The notes under the pieces: generated by a model
Database searches by the model: none
Told to the model about the DNA's origin: nothing
What the model saw: only the letters and a program-made list of their open reading frames with translations
Position numbers and translations under genes: made by a program
Part shown: in pieces, positions 10,886 to 22,524 of the stretch
Numbering within the stretch: the first letter of the stretch is position 1
Layout of the letters: the number at the start of each line of letters is the position of its first letter
Origin: Oxytricha trifallax
Taxonomy: Eukaryota > Ciliophora > Spirotrichea > Sporadotrichida > Oxytrichidae
Assembly: GCA_000711775.1 (NCBI GenBank)
Contig: ARYC01001534.1
Span: forward strand, 37,945 to 101,944
Direction of reading: 5' to 3'
DNA length: 64,000 nt

Positions 10886-12234
10886 ATTGAGGTAATAATT
10901 GTTAATTGAGTACAATCGAAGATTGGAAATAAAAAATTGTAATATAAATTTTTTCTATGATAAGTAGTATACTTCAAACATTTTTAAGTAGGGAAAAGTC
11001 AATGAAAATATTATTTAAATGAAATAGCAAAAGAAGAGAGACATTGTGTCAGTGAATCTTACTTAATTTTAGAAACTGACTACAGATGATTTTCTTTAAT
11101 ATATTCTTAGACTAAACTTTCATTGACTAAACTGATCAGTGTGATTAGATATTTTCATTTAATAGTGCTTAACTATATCTTTGATCTTAAATCACTATCA
11201 GTTTCTTTTAAAATATTACAAAGCGTAAAATCTTGACTATTAAGTATATTTTACCAAAGATAAGTTAATCTAATCGATCAAAATCAAGGAGTTGATAAAC
11301 CACACTAAAAGAGTGTGGAATGATAAAAAAACCAATATGGAACCTCCTTGCCTTGTAATGAAACCTCAAGAGCAAGGAGTCATAAAAAAAATAAAATTTA
11401 AGGAGTGACCTATATTATACAATACAAACTGCATGATTTGTATTTTTAATTCCATTTATTTAAACAATTTATAACTCGAAACTGAATGATATTTTCAATT
11501 ACAAAAATAAAACTAAAATATGAAAACGAACTAGGTATTAAATTATTATTGAAAATTTCTAAAATAATTATGAGTAAATTACAATTCTTGATGAAAGTTA
11601 TTCTCATAATAAGAAAAATTTAAATTAGGATAATCTTATTCATAAAATAACGAATGAAGGAATAAGATTTCAAAAAGTTATTAAAAATAAATTAAATTTA
11701 ATAAATTTTTAATTATATGTGATAGATAACTTTTAAATAAGCTTATTCACTGATAAAAAGTAAGAGTATCAAAATAATATATAAAATAAAAATTTGATTA
11801 AATTGAAATAAAAAACTTAGACTCAACAAGATAATGATGGTGAATAAAACTGCATAAGATTTTAAGAACAACAATTTATAATTTGAGTTATAATCTTTGA
11901 TTTCATCAGTAATACACAAAAGATAGTATTATCTTATCTACTTTTCATAAATTTTAGAGAGATGATTGAAGTAAAATTTTTGAAAGCATTCAACGATTTT
12001 AAGAAAAATAAACTAAAGAAATAAATGACTTAATTTTGAAAATGTTAATCAATAATTCGAAATTTGCAATTAAAAATATTAAAGTAATTAAGAGAAGTAG
12101 AGTAGAATTATCAAGATTAATTTCTTGAATTATCACAATTGCTGAGATGTGTTTGAAGAACTCTAATCTAGTAAGTTTTAGCAAGCTCTTTAATTCTCAT
12201 TAATCAACATGTGTCTTAATAGATTCGATTAATA
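10886..12234. other. AT-rich spacer, no gene seen
   Basis: About 1.35 kb of AT-rich DNA between TBE-B and palindrome P1. Open frames here are dominated by Ile, Lys, Asn and Leu, as random AT-rich sequence would give. Only a small imperfect inverted repeat around 11340-11385 (CTCCTTGC / GCAAGGAG) stands out. Confidence 0.5.
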
Positions 12235-12601
12235 TTGCTAAAATATAATTGATTTTTGAAAATTAAATTAAAATAAATTAATAACAAATAAAAATATTGG
12301 CAGTTAAAGTTGTCTAATTTAACGATCTTGGGCTCATTCGATAGTAAATTCAAAATTAGCTGGACTTTACTATTTTATCTCATCCCTGGAGAGAGATAAC
12401 TTCCCTTTAATTTTGGCATTAAATTTGCTAAACAAATCACTCAAAATTAAAGTCATGTTATCTCGCTGCTACGATGAGATAAAATAGTACCGCCAATAGT
12501 AAAGTCCAGCTAATTTTGACAAAGTTCATTGTTACTAATTTAATTCATTATTTATTAATTTATTTTAATTTAATTTTCACAAATCAATCATATTTTTGCA
12601 A
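12235..12601. mobile_element. Palindromic MITE P1
   Basis: A 367-bp nearly full-length inverted repeat flanked by TA. Its ends (TTGCtAAAATATaATTGATT) have diverged from the other copies (TTGTAGGAATACATT), but the inner arms share AGCTGGACTTTACTATT and the GGCAGTTAAAGTTG and GAGATAAC blocks. It has no coding capacity. The TA duplication and palindromic build suggest mobilisation by a Tc1/mariner-like transposase; that is inferred. Confidence 0.8.
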
Positions 12602-12739
12602 TATTAAATAAATATAAATTATTGGTATTAATTCTGGGGATTTTAAATGGCTATTCTTAAATTATTGAGTATTAAATGGCTAATATTTAACATCCGCAAA
12701 CATCTTCTTAAATGAGCAATCTAGTTAATTGTTATAATC

Positions 12740-12988
12740 ATGCACAAAGCTAATAATTATTTAGCAAAACTTTAACTGGTAAGTACAGTAAAGGCTGGAA
12801 TACTTAATCATAATATGTCAATCTCCAAATTCTAAAACATAACTCAATATGAACCATCAATAATTCTGCTTAACTGCAACAAACTTTTGATGGAATCAAA
12901 ATTAAAATAGAATATCAAGAATAAAGCAGATAACTGCTCTCTTTACAAAAAGGAAATGCTCTTTCTCAAAGAGCTCCATGTTTAATGA
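12740..12988 (+). CDS. Unrecognised small protein, 82 aa
   Basis: 83 codons from ATG to TGA with Gln at TAA/TAG. The text (YLAKLQLVSTVKAGIL..., KADNCSLYKKEMLFLKELH) looks protein-like rather than random, with Lys and Glu richness at the end. It sits 56 bp before the left end of TBE-C. It could be a complete short gene or a terminal exon. No domain is recognised. Confidence 0.4.
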
Positions 12989-13182
12989 TGACAAAAAACA
13001 GTAAATTTCTTGAAAAATGATAAATCTTAAAACTGAATTGCATTCAAAACCCCAAAACCCTTTCAGTAGTTTGATTGAGTTTTTGATTGATAAAAGTAGA
13101 CTATTAGTGCATACTTTATTAGGGTTTTAATAGGGTTTATGTAGGGGTTTTATGTTTAAATATTAGTAATTTAAGTGAGTAT

Positions 13183-14232
13183 ATGCGAGGTTTGGGGTCA
13201 GTTTATGACAGTGAGTATATAGATTTATTGTTTAAGTTGCGATATGGATGTGATGAATATAGTGAATAACTCAAGCCTGTTCTGAATTATACGTCTATAG
13301 CAAGGCTACTCCATAAATCTCCAGCAACTGTGAGGTCTCACTGTCTATTAGCATTGAATTTAAAGAGATAGCAGCTTAATTCTAAGCCTAAAAGACCTCG
13401 AAAATTTTAGCAGCATCATATTGACTATCTTATTAATGATAAGAATCTTAAATACTGGGCTCATTTCTCTTTAGCCTAGAGGGCTGTAATGTTTCATCGC
13501 CAATTTCCTGAGCTTCACATATCCGCATAATCGATAGCTAACATATATAAAAATAATGGAATATCTTACAAGACAGTCAATCGCATTTAGAGAGTGATTG
13601 ACTTTAATGTTCCATTTTATAAGGATAATTTAAATTATATATTCGATTAAATGCAGAGGGCTATTACTAATAATATTAAGTTCATACACGCTGATGAGGC
13701 AGTATTCACGTTTAATACCTTCATATCAAGGTCTTGGTATAAAAGATATAGCAACATTGAAGTATATGATTAAAAGGTTAAGGTTTAAACTCATGCAATT
13801 CTTGGTGGAATAAGCGAAGATAACGGCCTCGAGACTTATGTTATCCACCCTCGCTCAATAAAGACCGAATAATACATAAAGTTCTTATAATAACTCAGAG
13901 ATAAGTACGCCGACTAAGAGATTATTCTGTTTGTAGATAACTTATCTGTCCATAAAACTAAAGACACAAGGAAGGAATATGAAAGGCTAAACATAACACC
14001 TGTATTTAATGTTCCCTACAGTCCTCAGTTCAATGGTATTGAATTATATTGGGGGTTATTGAAAGGTCATTATAAGAAATTGCTACTCTATCACTTGATG
14101 CACGACTTAAAGATAGATACAGTAGATTTTATTAAGAGTGCTGCTAAGAGAGTCAGCGATGATAAAGCTAAAGTATGCGCAAGAGAAGGGAGATTTTGTG
14201 TTTATAAATAAGTTTTAGATTTAAACGAATGA
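13183..14232 (+). CDS. TBE 42-kDa DDE transposase (TBE-C), intact 349 aa
   Basis: 350 codons from ATG to TGA. It is a DD34E transposase of the IS630/Tc1/mariner superfamily. The predicted catalytic Asp is D171 in HADEAVF, the second Asp D252 in LFVDNLSVHKT, and the Glu about E287 in FNGIELYWG, with 34 residues between the last two. Helix-turn-helix-like segments lie at about residues 35-55 (YTSIARLLHKSPATVRSH) and 112-135 (ISAQSIANIYKNNGISYKTV). The protein would act on the element's telomere-like termini. It starts 138 bp from the left end and stops 6 bp before the convergent 22-kDa gene. Confidence 0.95.
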
Positions 14233-14238
14233 ATAAGT

Positions 14239-15025
14239 TCACATATTAAATTTTCCCGTAAAGGAAGATAGCTTCTCTTTCTTTTCTTCCTCTTAAGGCT
14301 TGCTTGGGCCCATGTTTCTCTCTTAGTGCCAGCTCCTGCATCTATGTTCATCTCTTCTGGCTTTTATAAATCTTTGAAGAGCCTCTTACTCAATTCATGT
14401 TTTACTCGAAACTTTCTCTCTGTTTAATTTGCTGCGCTCTTTCATCAAGTATATAGCAGTACCAGGTTTTCTATAAAGTTAGAAGACTAAGCTTACTTGA
14501 GATGAAAGGATGCTTTTGAAGTTCCTACAGCCAGGTGTCACTTATCTTAATACCTTGCTTCTCTTTTTCTTCAGGAGAGATGCTGTATCGTTTCTTATGA
14601 GCTTCTTAAATAACTTCATTTAAGTACTCAGGTTTCAGAGTTGCAAGAACACCAAAGAAGAAGTTTCTCTCTGGCAACCTATTAGAGAGCTGTAGCTTTG
14701 ATGGAAGGTAGAGAGCTACGTCCGGATCACTCATAGCATCGTCATATAGGTTTGTCACTGACATTTCAGGGTTGTTAGGTATCTCGATCATTCTGATTTC
14801 ATTAGACTTAAAAGCTTTTTTCTCTTCACTTAACAATGCTTTTAAGAATGATATTCTTGTTCCCTCCTGTGTTGGCAAGAACAATCTAACTATGGTTAAT
14901 AAGTTAGTTATAAGTGAAAACTTACCTTGCTATACCAAGTATCTGTAAAGATCTTCTTTACTTCTGAATTTTCCTATTAAATCTTGAGATTAAATTCTCT
15001 TCATTGCATCATTCATAGACTCCAT
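14239..15025 (-). CDS. TBE 22-kDa-type protein (TBE-C), two introns, one-base defect
   Basis: ATG at 15025, TGA at 14239-14241. Introns 14890-14925 (36 bp, GTAAGT..CATAG, with CTAAC) and 14471-14496 (26 bp, GTAAGCTTAGTC..TTATAG, with CTAAC) have good splice sites. After splicing the length is 725 nt, one short of a full frame. Four A residues follow the second acceptor instead of five, so the last ~78 residues fall out of frame. The core (EIPNNPEMSVTNLYDDAMSD, LPERNFFFGVLATLKPEYL) is intact. Either a recent one-base loss or a homopolymer sequencing error is possible. Confidence 0.85.
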
Positions 15026-15589
15026 CTTGCTTCGAGTTTCTATAAATGTTAATGAAAATTAAAATTATGGATATCCATTCTAAACTTACTAAAATTTTAC
15101 TACTAAATAGGGAGATCCACTTGAAGGTCAACCTGAATCAGATAAATAGATAAACATGGAGGAACTTTCTCCAAGTTTCAAAATTTGACTTCCATTTTTA
15201 TCAAACTTTCTCCATAAATTGCTCCTAATAATAATTAATTTAATTAGGTGCTGCTCCTAATTTATTTAAAACTTAATTAGGAGGTTAAATTAAAGTTCAT
15301 AACCGTATTAGGTGGTGCATTAAAAAAATTAAATTTTAAAACATCCCCTCCTAAATTTACGAGAACATATTTAGGAGCACCACCTAACTCCCCAAAACAC
15401 ATTTAGGTGCATTTTAATTTATAAAATGGATGAAATAATATATAAATTATCTCAAAATTTTAGAAATATAAAACTAATGTCTCTCGCTCTGTTCCCATTA
15501 AACCTCTCTAAATCTTTGAGGATATGCTCTTACTTGTATATAAAGGTAGAATTTAAACAGCTTATATAATTATTAATAGTATTTATAAA
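15026..15589. promoter_or_regulatory. Divergent intergenic region with iterons (TBE-C)
   Basis: Between about 15215 and 15420 are five to seven related units such as TTAGGAGCACCACCTAA, TTAATTAGGTGCTGCTCCTA and TTAATTAGGAGG, with alternating orientation. They lie between the divergently transcribed 22-kDa and kinase genes, where a shared promoter would be expected. The unit resembles those in TBE-A and TBE-D but is not identical. Confidence 0.55.
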
Positions 15590-17038
15590 ATGAGCGGCAA
15601 CTTACTAAGAAAATCGGCATTACTTGGCATTAGCCAGCAAAAACTTTCCTTCATGAATCAAAAGAAAAATGAGACTTGTGATGCATTTACCTAGTACGAA
15701 CCTGAAATTCTCTAACCTTAGGTCTCAGACTTTGAATAACAATTCAGTTGTTAAATAGAAATGCAGAGCTAAGAAATTCAATGCGAAGTTCCAATAAAAA
15801 TGGTAGAAGAGGAGGAAGAGAAAAAAGAAATTAAAGCATTACATTTATGTGAAGAGTGTGAGAAGATCTTCACTTATAAATCTGCTCTTAAGCGTCATAT
15901 CTTAGAGTAGCATTCTAACAAGCCAAAGCTCTATCTTAAGCATGATAAGATAGATGGAAAATATTTTTGCCCTTATTGCAATAAACAATATAACCATTCA
16001 AGGGATTTAAAAGTTCACCTATAAAACCATCATGGCAAGAAGTTTGAAGTCATAGATCCTGAGAATGGTGAGGTCTTCCTTCAAAAAAGAAAGCCAAGAG
16101 ACCCTTTAGAATCCTTGGAACAAAGAGTTAAGAAAGAAAATAAGCTTATTAAAGCAGTGAGAAACCTCCCAGCTTCTGAGATAGTGAAAATCACTCTGAA
16201 GATACAAGCACTAAAGCTTCCAATTTTAAATGTAATTGACCTTAAAGAATGTAAGGAAAGTTATCTTATACTTGAGGACAAGTTTGAGAAAAAGGTCATA
16301 ACTGATAAGCAGTTCGCATACAAGATTTATCCATTCAACTACTTTAAATGCGATGACAAGTATCAAATGGAATTTGTCAATGAGTACTAAGCTCTTACTA
16401 AAGCAAGGGATAGACAGTGCAGATTTATAATTAAGCTCGATGCAATACTCCTTGCTCAAGATCATGTTGCTTTTCGCCTCCCTCTATATTAAATGACTTT
16501 AAGAGACTACATTTAAGATTAAAGAGTTCCAAAGTAGCTACCTCTTATTCTTACAAATGTTTGCAAAGGCATAGAAGAGCTGCACACTTTAGGGTATGTT
16601 CATAGAGACTTGAAGCCTGAGAATATTATGCTTGACTTTTCACCTCTCAGAGTAGTAATAATTGATTTCAATAGATCATAAAGAGTTGAAGCTTCAGGAC
16701 TTGGCAACGTTTATGGTACTCCTGGATACTTTCCAGAAAGGGAGGACTGGAGAGATGGTGATATTAAGTGGGATGTATGGGCTCTAGCAGCAATTATTGC
16801 TGAATGCGATATGCAAAGAAATGATTACTATAGCTGTAAGAGAGAGAAAGATTCAAAGCAGAGAATACAGCAATATCTAGACTAGAATAAGATAAAAGGT
16901 AAAATGAAAGATATGGCTGAGCAGATTATCTTAAGACCAAACCACAGAGCAGAGCAAACAATAGACTAAATGATCAACTGGATAGGAGATATCAAATTTA
17001 GAAAATTAGCACATGATGCCAAGGTATAGTTTGAGTGA
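15590..17038 (+). CDS. TBE 57-kDa-type zinc-finger/kinase protein (TBE-C), intact 482 aa
   Basis: 483 codons, ATG to TGA. Layout: an acidic N-terminal stretch (about 72-80); two C2H2 zinc fingers at about residues 87-108 (LCEECEKIF..KRHILEQH) and 127-148 (FCPYCNKQY..KVHLQNHH); a linker; then a protein-kinase domain with HRDLKPEN (338-345), IIDFN (DFG replaced by DFN, 359-361), a GTPGYFPERE activation/APE-like segment (376-385) and DVWALA (395-400). A Lys is present at IIKLDAILL. The family is known from TBE elements; its target is unknown. Activity may be altered by the DFN change. It ends 161 bp from the right terminus. Confidence 0.93.
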
Positions 17039-17279
17039 ATAGTAAAAATAAAACCCCTCTAATACACACTACTATACATTACATTTAAACATTAAACCCC
17101 TACATAAACCCTATTAAAACCCTAATAAAGTATGCACTAATAGTCTACTTTTATCAATCAAAAACTCAATCAAACTACTGAAAGGGTTTTGGGGTTTTGA
17201 TTGTCCTTTAGAAAACAAAGAACCCTAGAGTCCTACATAATTATCATGCATGCGCTTAAATAAATGTAGTTATGATTAG

Positions 17280-17735
17280 ATGAGTGAACCAAAACCTTAT
17301 AGAAAGAATTGGGAATTATAAGCAGTTCAATAGAAATATTTCACTCTATAATACGACATCGAAGATTTACAGTACAATATGACACCAAAAGGCATCTATC
17401 ATGTTTATATTGAAGACAAATTTAATCAAAAGCAGGAAGTGGAGGAACACATTTAAGAATTAGCAGACAGGTACTTACTCATGTTATACTAAATCCGCTG
17501 CTTTCAATACTCGAAAACCCTCAAGTAGACAAGATACAAACAACATAACTCCTAAGATTCTTGAAGATCTCTTTAATTTTACAATCAATAACTATGGTAT
17601 AAAACACTAAAATTATCGATTTATTATATAATCTCTAATTAAGATATCCAAATGAGACTAGTCAACTCTCATAACAAAGTTAGATTAAATAAACACTACT
17701 TAGAATTAACAGGAAAATTAAGAAGATTCTAATGA
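17280..17735 (+). CDS. Unrecognised protein, 116 aa after splicing
   Basis: Begins MSEPKPYRKNWELQAVQQKY. Two short introns, 17471-17528 (58 bp, GTACTT..AAGTAG) and 17597-17643 (47 bp, GTATAA..TTAAG), join three exons into exactly 117 codons ending LRRFQ-TGA. Spliced text across the joins is fluent (ELADRQDTNNITPKILEDLF). Without splicing, the first exon runs on to a TGA 130 bp later. No domain is recognised; the helical, charged makeup could suit a small nuclear or complex subunit, but I cannot assign one. It starts 81 bp downstream of TBE-C. Confidence 0.6.
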
Positions 17736-18483
17736 TTAATATTACGAAGTCTGATAAAGTTAGTGTTGGTAATTTTATGGAAAAAACCTAGAAAAGTGGT
17801 TATATAATAGATAACCAAAGTGAGTAGATGAATATATCATTAGATAAATATCTTTAGTCGCACAAAACAACAAGAAATCAAAGAAATGAAATGAAATATT
17901 TTATATTTCTTTTACTCTTATATTCTAATTTAAAATGAAGGCAACAATAGGATTCCATCTCACCTTTAAAGAAACAAGACGAAGTTGGAAATTCTTGAGC
18001 AGTAACGATGAATTATTTTATGAACATTTTTTAATGCACCACTATACCTTCTCATCCAAATATTCCCATAAATGAATCGCTAAAATTTAAATACTATTTT
18101 CTCAGAGAGTAAAATACTAAAGAATAACTAGAGAATTAGTGAAAATAAAAAGAATAATAGGGAATGACTAGCAAAACACAACTTACTACACATAGACTGT
18201 AATTATCAATTATATTTTTATCAATAAATAAAGTTTCTCAAATGATACGTTGGCTTAGCTATTATTAGCCCCCTGCAAGTTGATAATTTCAATAAATTCT
18301 TGAAGTAATAATAGCTGCCTCTATTTCTCTATGGATGCACTTTGAAAGACTTTCTCATGCTTGTAATATATAATGAATTAGAAAGCACACTCTTTGATCA
18401 GGGAATGCAGCAACAAAGCTCAACTCTTTGGAAATTTCAAGTAAACTAGAGAATGAACACTTTGCAAGATACTTTAAGAAATC
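17736..18483 (+). other. Possible exons, structure unresolved
   Basis: Two open stretches can be read: 17734-17937 (MINITKSDKVSVGNF..., overlapping the previous stop, with EQMNISLDKYLQSHK) and 17936-18075 (MKATIGFHLTFKETRRSW...). Each is short enough to be chance. They could be further exons of the neighbouring genes. No clear splice sites join them. Confidence 0.25.
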
Positions 18484-18807
18484 ATGACTGCCTCCTCAGT
18501 TAACATAATAAACAATACCAATTCTATTGATAACAATTTCTATTCAATCTAGGAACAAGACTAGACAAGTCCAACAAGTATAAACTAAGGCATGTTGAAT
18601 AGTGACAAGAGAAAAATCTTAAAGATGTAGAAGAGAAGTGAGATTCAAAAGCGCTTGTAAGATAAAGTAGATTCATATAGGAAATCTATAAATACAAATT
18701 TTAATAAGTTCAAGTTCCAAAGTGCAGGCGAAGAAGAAGATAAAATCTAAAGACTTAAAATTGAGATTAAAATAACACTATTGACCAATTACAATCACAT
18801 TAAGTGA
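18484..18807 (+). CDS. Unrecognised Lys/Gln-rich protein segment, 107 aa
   Basis: 108 codons from ATG to TGA: an Asn/Ser/Gln-rich N-terminus followed by a basic coiled-coil-like part (LKMQKRSEIQKRLQDKVDSY) and an acidic patch (SAGEEEDKIQRLK). The G-rich codon positions and charged composition argue for coding. It may be an exon of a larger gene continuing at 18850-19060, where a second frame (AKKQLRDLLAQ..) is open but contains an in-frame TGA. No family is recognised. Confidence 0.5.
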
Positions 18808-19986
18808 TATTCTCATTTATTAATCTAACTCTTATTTTATAATTTTTAATAATAAGAATGGTTTAAAATAGTTGAGTCCATCAAAGATAGATGAATCTTA
18901 AGCTAAAAATTATCACTATGTATAATAATTTTAAGATAATCATGTGTACTAAACTAATTCAGAGACTATGAAATAATGAAAGAAGCAACTTAGAGATTTG
19001 CTTGCCTAAAAGGTAAATGAGCACATCTCTGTTATAAACGCTTTAATGAATCCTAAAGACAGTTAGTGATGAGGGCTTTTGGGGTTGAAAACAACTCAAA
19101 GTTCAAAGCGTTAGCTTTTGTTTTCTATAGAGAAACCTGTTAAAATTACAGAGAATCTTATTTATATCGGAAAAAATGGTAAGAATAAGAATTTTATACG
19201 TTTCATATATGATTAGATGAAAAGGGTAGAGCAGAAAGAAAAACAGAGAAAGATTTGAAATTGCTGAATAAAGAAAGCTACAAGCAAACGTAATTTGGGG
19301 AAATTGTTTTGGAGAAAAATCCTTTAATGAGACTATCAATGAGTCATCTTAATTTCTTTAGTAATCAGTAAAAGATGCAGCAGCTAAGAGCTGTCATTTG
19401 ATTAATTTAATATTTAATTAATTTAATCAAATCACCTTATCAATAATTACTCCAGCTAAATATTTAGCATTAATATTCAAATCTTTAAATTAAAACATTG
19501 ATATTATATTTTTTACTTTATTACTATCAATCATCAAATTAAATAATCAATTTACTTGGCTTAGATAAAAATTAAGGAAGAAATATTTTAGATATTTAAG
19601 AATCATTATTTAAATATAGTGCATTATTGCTAAAATATAAATATATTTAATAAAATTTCTATATAGTTAGTTAGTTAGTTTTTAGCATGGAAATTAAATC
19701 TGGAGATACGAAATCAATCCAGTAGAATAATTCAAACATATTCAGCGCTTAGGAACTATTACTCAACAGTTTTTTAGCATGGATGTTGGTGTGCACATCG
19801 GCCCCCATTGCGTCGTGAGTGCAAACTCCCCTTATACCTCGTATTTTCAAAATAACTATATAATAAATCAATTATATTATTTAATTAGTTATTATGAATT
19901 TAATTAATTTGATATTTATAATTAAAATAAATGAAGTAGCATCTTAATACAGAATAATTATGATTTAGTAATAATATCAATTTAAA
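18808..19986. other. Mostly AT-rich; possible coding fragments near 18850-19380
   Basis: Plus-strand frames at 18850-19070 (SPSKIDESQAKNYHYVQQF) and 19073-19400 (MRAFGVENNSKFKALAFVFY...) read like protein but each is interrupted by one TGA. They could be decayed exons or chance. The remainder (19400-19980) is AT-rich, with a short TTAG repeat near 19665 and an isolated GC-richer patch at about 19775-19850 that I cannot assign. Confidence 0.3.
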
Positions 19987-22368
19987 ATGTTCAATCAGGC
20001 AGATTCTCAGTCAGAGAGTTCTCACTACACAAGACTCTACTCTAGCAAGCACTTCAAAAACAGGGCCCTAAACTATAGACTCTCTAATAAAAACTCAATA
20101 TCAATGCCATTCTACTTGCTATTGGTATATTTGCTTTATTTACTAACTTATTTGTGTTTTTAGGAATGGAAACTTCCCATGATTTTGGACTTATTTATTA
20201 TGCATATATTTAATGATGAGGAGGTGAAGGGAAATTGCAAAATTGGTTACTGTTTGGTCTCTCTTCTTCAGATATAAAGGGGTCCACTCCATCAGACAGC
20301 AATATCCGAATCTTAATTCGTTATATCCAGGGACTCCTTCTAAGCGTTTACTAATTCTTTAAGTCTCAAGGAACTGTCTAATTTGATAGCTTTGCTTACT
20401 AATTGCAACATTATAAAATTAGAAAGGAGAATTTTTCGGCTATATAAGAAGTTCTTTTAAGTTTAAGCATAGACTTCATCTGAGCTTTTTAATTTATTGA
20501 GACTTGACTTCCCCTAAGGAGCTCCCAAGCACTCTCAAAACTAGCAGCTTAGGAGTTATAGCTAAGCACCCAACTAGTAATGGTCATATTTACCAAGATT
20601 TGAACCAAACTCTTAACACTCTTCAAATTTCGAAGAATGTGATTCCTCAGAGGATAATAACGATCCCTGCATAACTCCTCCAGAGTATTGGGACAAACAT
20701 TTAGCTAAAATAGCATATTTTTAGTAAATTAATTAAGTAAATCAAGATTACACATTTCTCTATATTTATATCAATATTTTTAGGTACTCTACCGCATTTA
20801 AGCTGCTTTGCGGTAGAGTACCTTAATTATATTAATTATCAAAATATTTAAATTTAAATGCTATGAAATAATATGAAATGTAGTTTGTATAAAAAGAAAT
20901 ATGTGCTAAGAATAAATATATATAATTTGAATAAACTGAGAATATTGCTTTATATAGCAACTTTATTTATAGATTTAATATTTTAAAGGCTATAATTTTA
21001 ATTTATAATTCTCTTATTAATAATAATAAAATTACATATTTCTTTTTATACAAACTACATTTCACATTTATTCATAGCATTTAAATTTAAATATTTTGAT
21101 AATTAATATAATTAAGGTACTCTACCGCAAAGCAGCTTAAATGCGGTAGAGTACCTAAAAATATAATAAAATTAATATAATTAAATAGAAATGAGTAATC
21201 TTGATTTACTTAATAATTTTACTAAAAATATGCTATTTTAGCTAATTAGCCTACTGAGAGGAAACAACAAGTAGATTATTAAAATAAACTCCGTGAACTA
21301 ACTCTCAATATACTAAAACTCTATGTCTCGACTAAGACAAGAATGAATGCAACGCCATAAATATTTAAGCCAAGTATGAGAAATTACTACTACCTACTAA
21401 CTTGAAAATGGCAAAAGTTGACCTATTCTACAAAGAGTTTAACTACTAAAATCGGGCCTATCACATAAAGGAACTCACTAACTAAGAGTTAATTCCTTAA
21501 AATCCTAGTTTCCATAAAAACTAGATAACCACCAAGTCTCCCAAACTAATTCTCGATCCACAACACCCAGAGACTCCTAAACCAAAATCCCATCTAAGTT
21601 TCCAGGGGATGTCGTAATAGAAAGTCAACCATTTATCAAACTTGGGAAAGTATGATCAAGACCTAATCAAAGACTCATCGCATACACAAACCTAAATAAA
21701 AAAAAGGAACAAACCCCAACTAACAGTCTATGAATGAGAAATTCAAACAAAGAATGTAACCAGTTAGAATCAAAATTCCTATGATAGAAGAAGAAAGAAT
21801 GGAGACCAAATCAGTCAAATACATATAAATCTCCCCATATTTATCTCCTGTTTAGTAGCCAGGGTTACTAAATAGAACTTTTTCAGAAAAGCGTCCAAAT
21901 ACGTCAAATATGTCTTCTACTATTATTGATTCAAGATTTGATCAGTTTCTGGCCAGAAATTCAAAAGAACTTATAATGGAACACGATATCAATACCCAAC
22001 CTTAACATTAAATTGATAATATGATACTGTTTAACTCAAAAGAAATTTATAATAAACTCTAACATAGCAGATATATTAAAATCAACAAGTCTGACTACAG
22101 GATGAAACTCCTAAAAATCTTGATAGATTATGGAGAAATGAATAAAAATCCTAAGTTCTATAAACATGAGATAGAAAGAATCAATGAGCTCGCTCCCATA
22201 TACAAACAGTTGCTAGAGCACCGAGATAAAAAAGAGAGTGCGCTTCTCTTCATTTTAATAAATTAGGGTTAAAGAAATGGAATTGAAAATCAAAACAGAA
22301 GGCAAGTCAAATAAATGAAGAAGAAAGAAGAAAAGTTGAGTGAGATAAGTTTTAGTTAAATTAAGTGA
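19987..22368 (+). CDS. Unrecognised large protein, about 586 aa, split by a palindromic element
   Basis: Starts MFNQADSQSESSHYTRLYSS. Parts: 19987-20124; intron 20125-20163 (39 bp, GTATAT..TTTTTAG with CTAAC); 20164-20708; palindromic element (20709-21245 counting one direct repeat); 21246-21373; intron 21374-21417 (44 bp, GTATGA..AAAAG with CTAAC); 21418-22368. The joined length is 1762 nt, one base over a full frame. An A8 run at 21698-21705 is exactly where the frame changes, so one A is probably extra there. The C-terminal 200+ residues (from MNEKFKQRMQPVRIKIP) form one open frame ending in TGA. Text is Gln/Ser/Asn-rich; no domain is recognised. Confidence 0.6.
20700..21245. mobile_element. 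0.5-kb palindromic element inside a coding exon
   Basis: Two arms of roughly 250 bp in inverted orientation share the blocks GGTACTCTACCGCATTTAAG, TTTAAATTTAAATGCTATGA and GAAATATGT around a central AT-rich loop (about 20935-21020). The whole is flanked by the 9-bp direct repeat TTTAGCTAA (20700-20708 and 21237-21245). Removing one repeat plus the palindrome joins WDKHLAN to QPTERKQQ in frame. It therefore behaves like a precisely excised internal eliminated sequence or a MITE with a long target duplication. Confidence 0.8.
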
Positions 22369-22524
22369 TGACCATTTCATTTTATTTAACAAAACAACTA
22401 ATTCATTTAAAAGGACTTGTCCCTTATATACATTAACATATATAGTTGATCGGGGTCCCCCAGAGACCTCAATGTGATCTTATTATTATTGTTATTATTA
22501 ATAATTACAACATTTATATTGTTA
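22369..22524. other. Intergenic spacer with a repeat shared with 48.6 kb
   Basis: At about 22446-22495 lies GATCGGGGTCC followed by ACCTCAATGTGATC and an ATTATTATT tract. A close relative occurs in opposite orientation at about 48620-48690. Nothing else is recognised. Confidence 0.5.

Larger units (their letters stand above)
13045..17199. mobile_element. TBE: TBE-C, best-preserved full-length TBE transposon
   Basis: 4155 bp, flanked by ATT (13042-13044 and 17200-17202). Left end CAAAACCCCAAAACCC; right end GGGTTTTGGGGTTTTG; the following TIR matches TBE-A and TBE-D. Order: transposase (+), 22-kDa (-), kinase (+). Transposase and kinase frames are intact. It lies just upstream of the gene starting at 17280. 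Confidence 0.96.

Noticed and set aside
19078-19092. GCTTTTGGGGTTG as a telomere or TBE end
   Set aside because: The G4T4-like string is isolated. No TIR sequence follows it, there is no partner end and no ANT duplication.
19775-19850. tRNA-like gene in a GC-richer patch
   Set aside because: No cloverleaf with acceptor, anticodon and T arms could be drawn.
20104-20163. Transmembrane segment LLLVYLLYLLTYLCF in the 19987 gene
   Set aside because: It coincides with a GTATAT..TTTTTAG stretch containing CTAAC, best read as a 39-bp intron.
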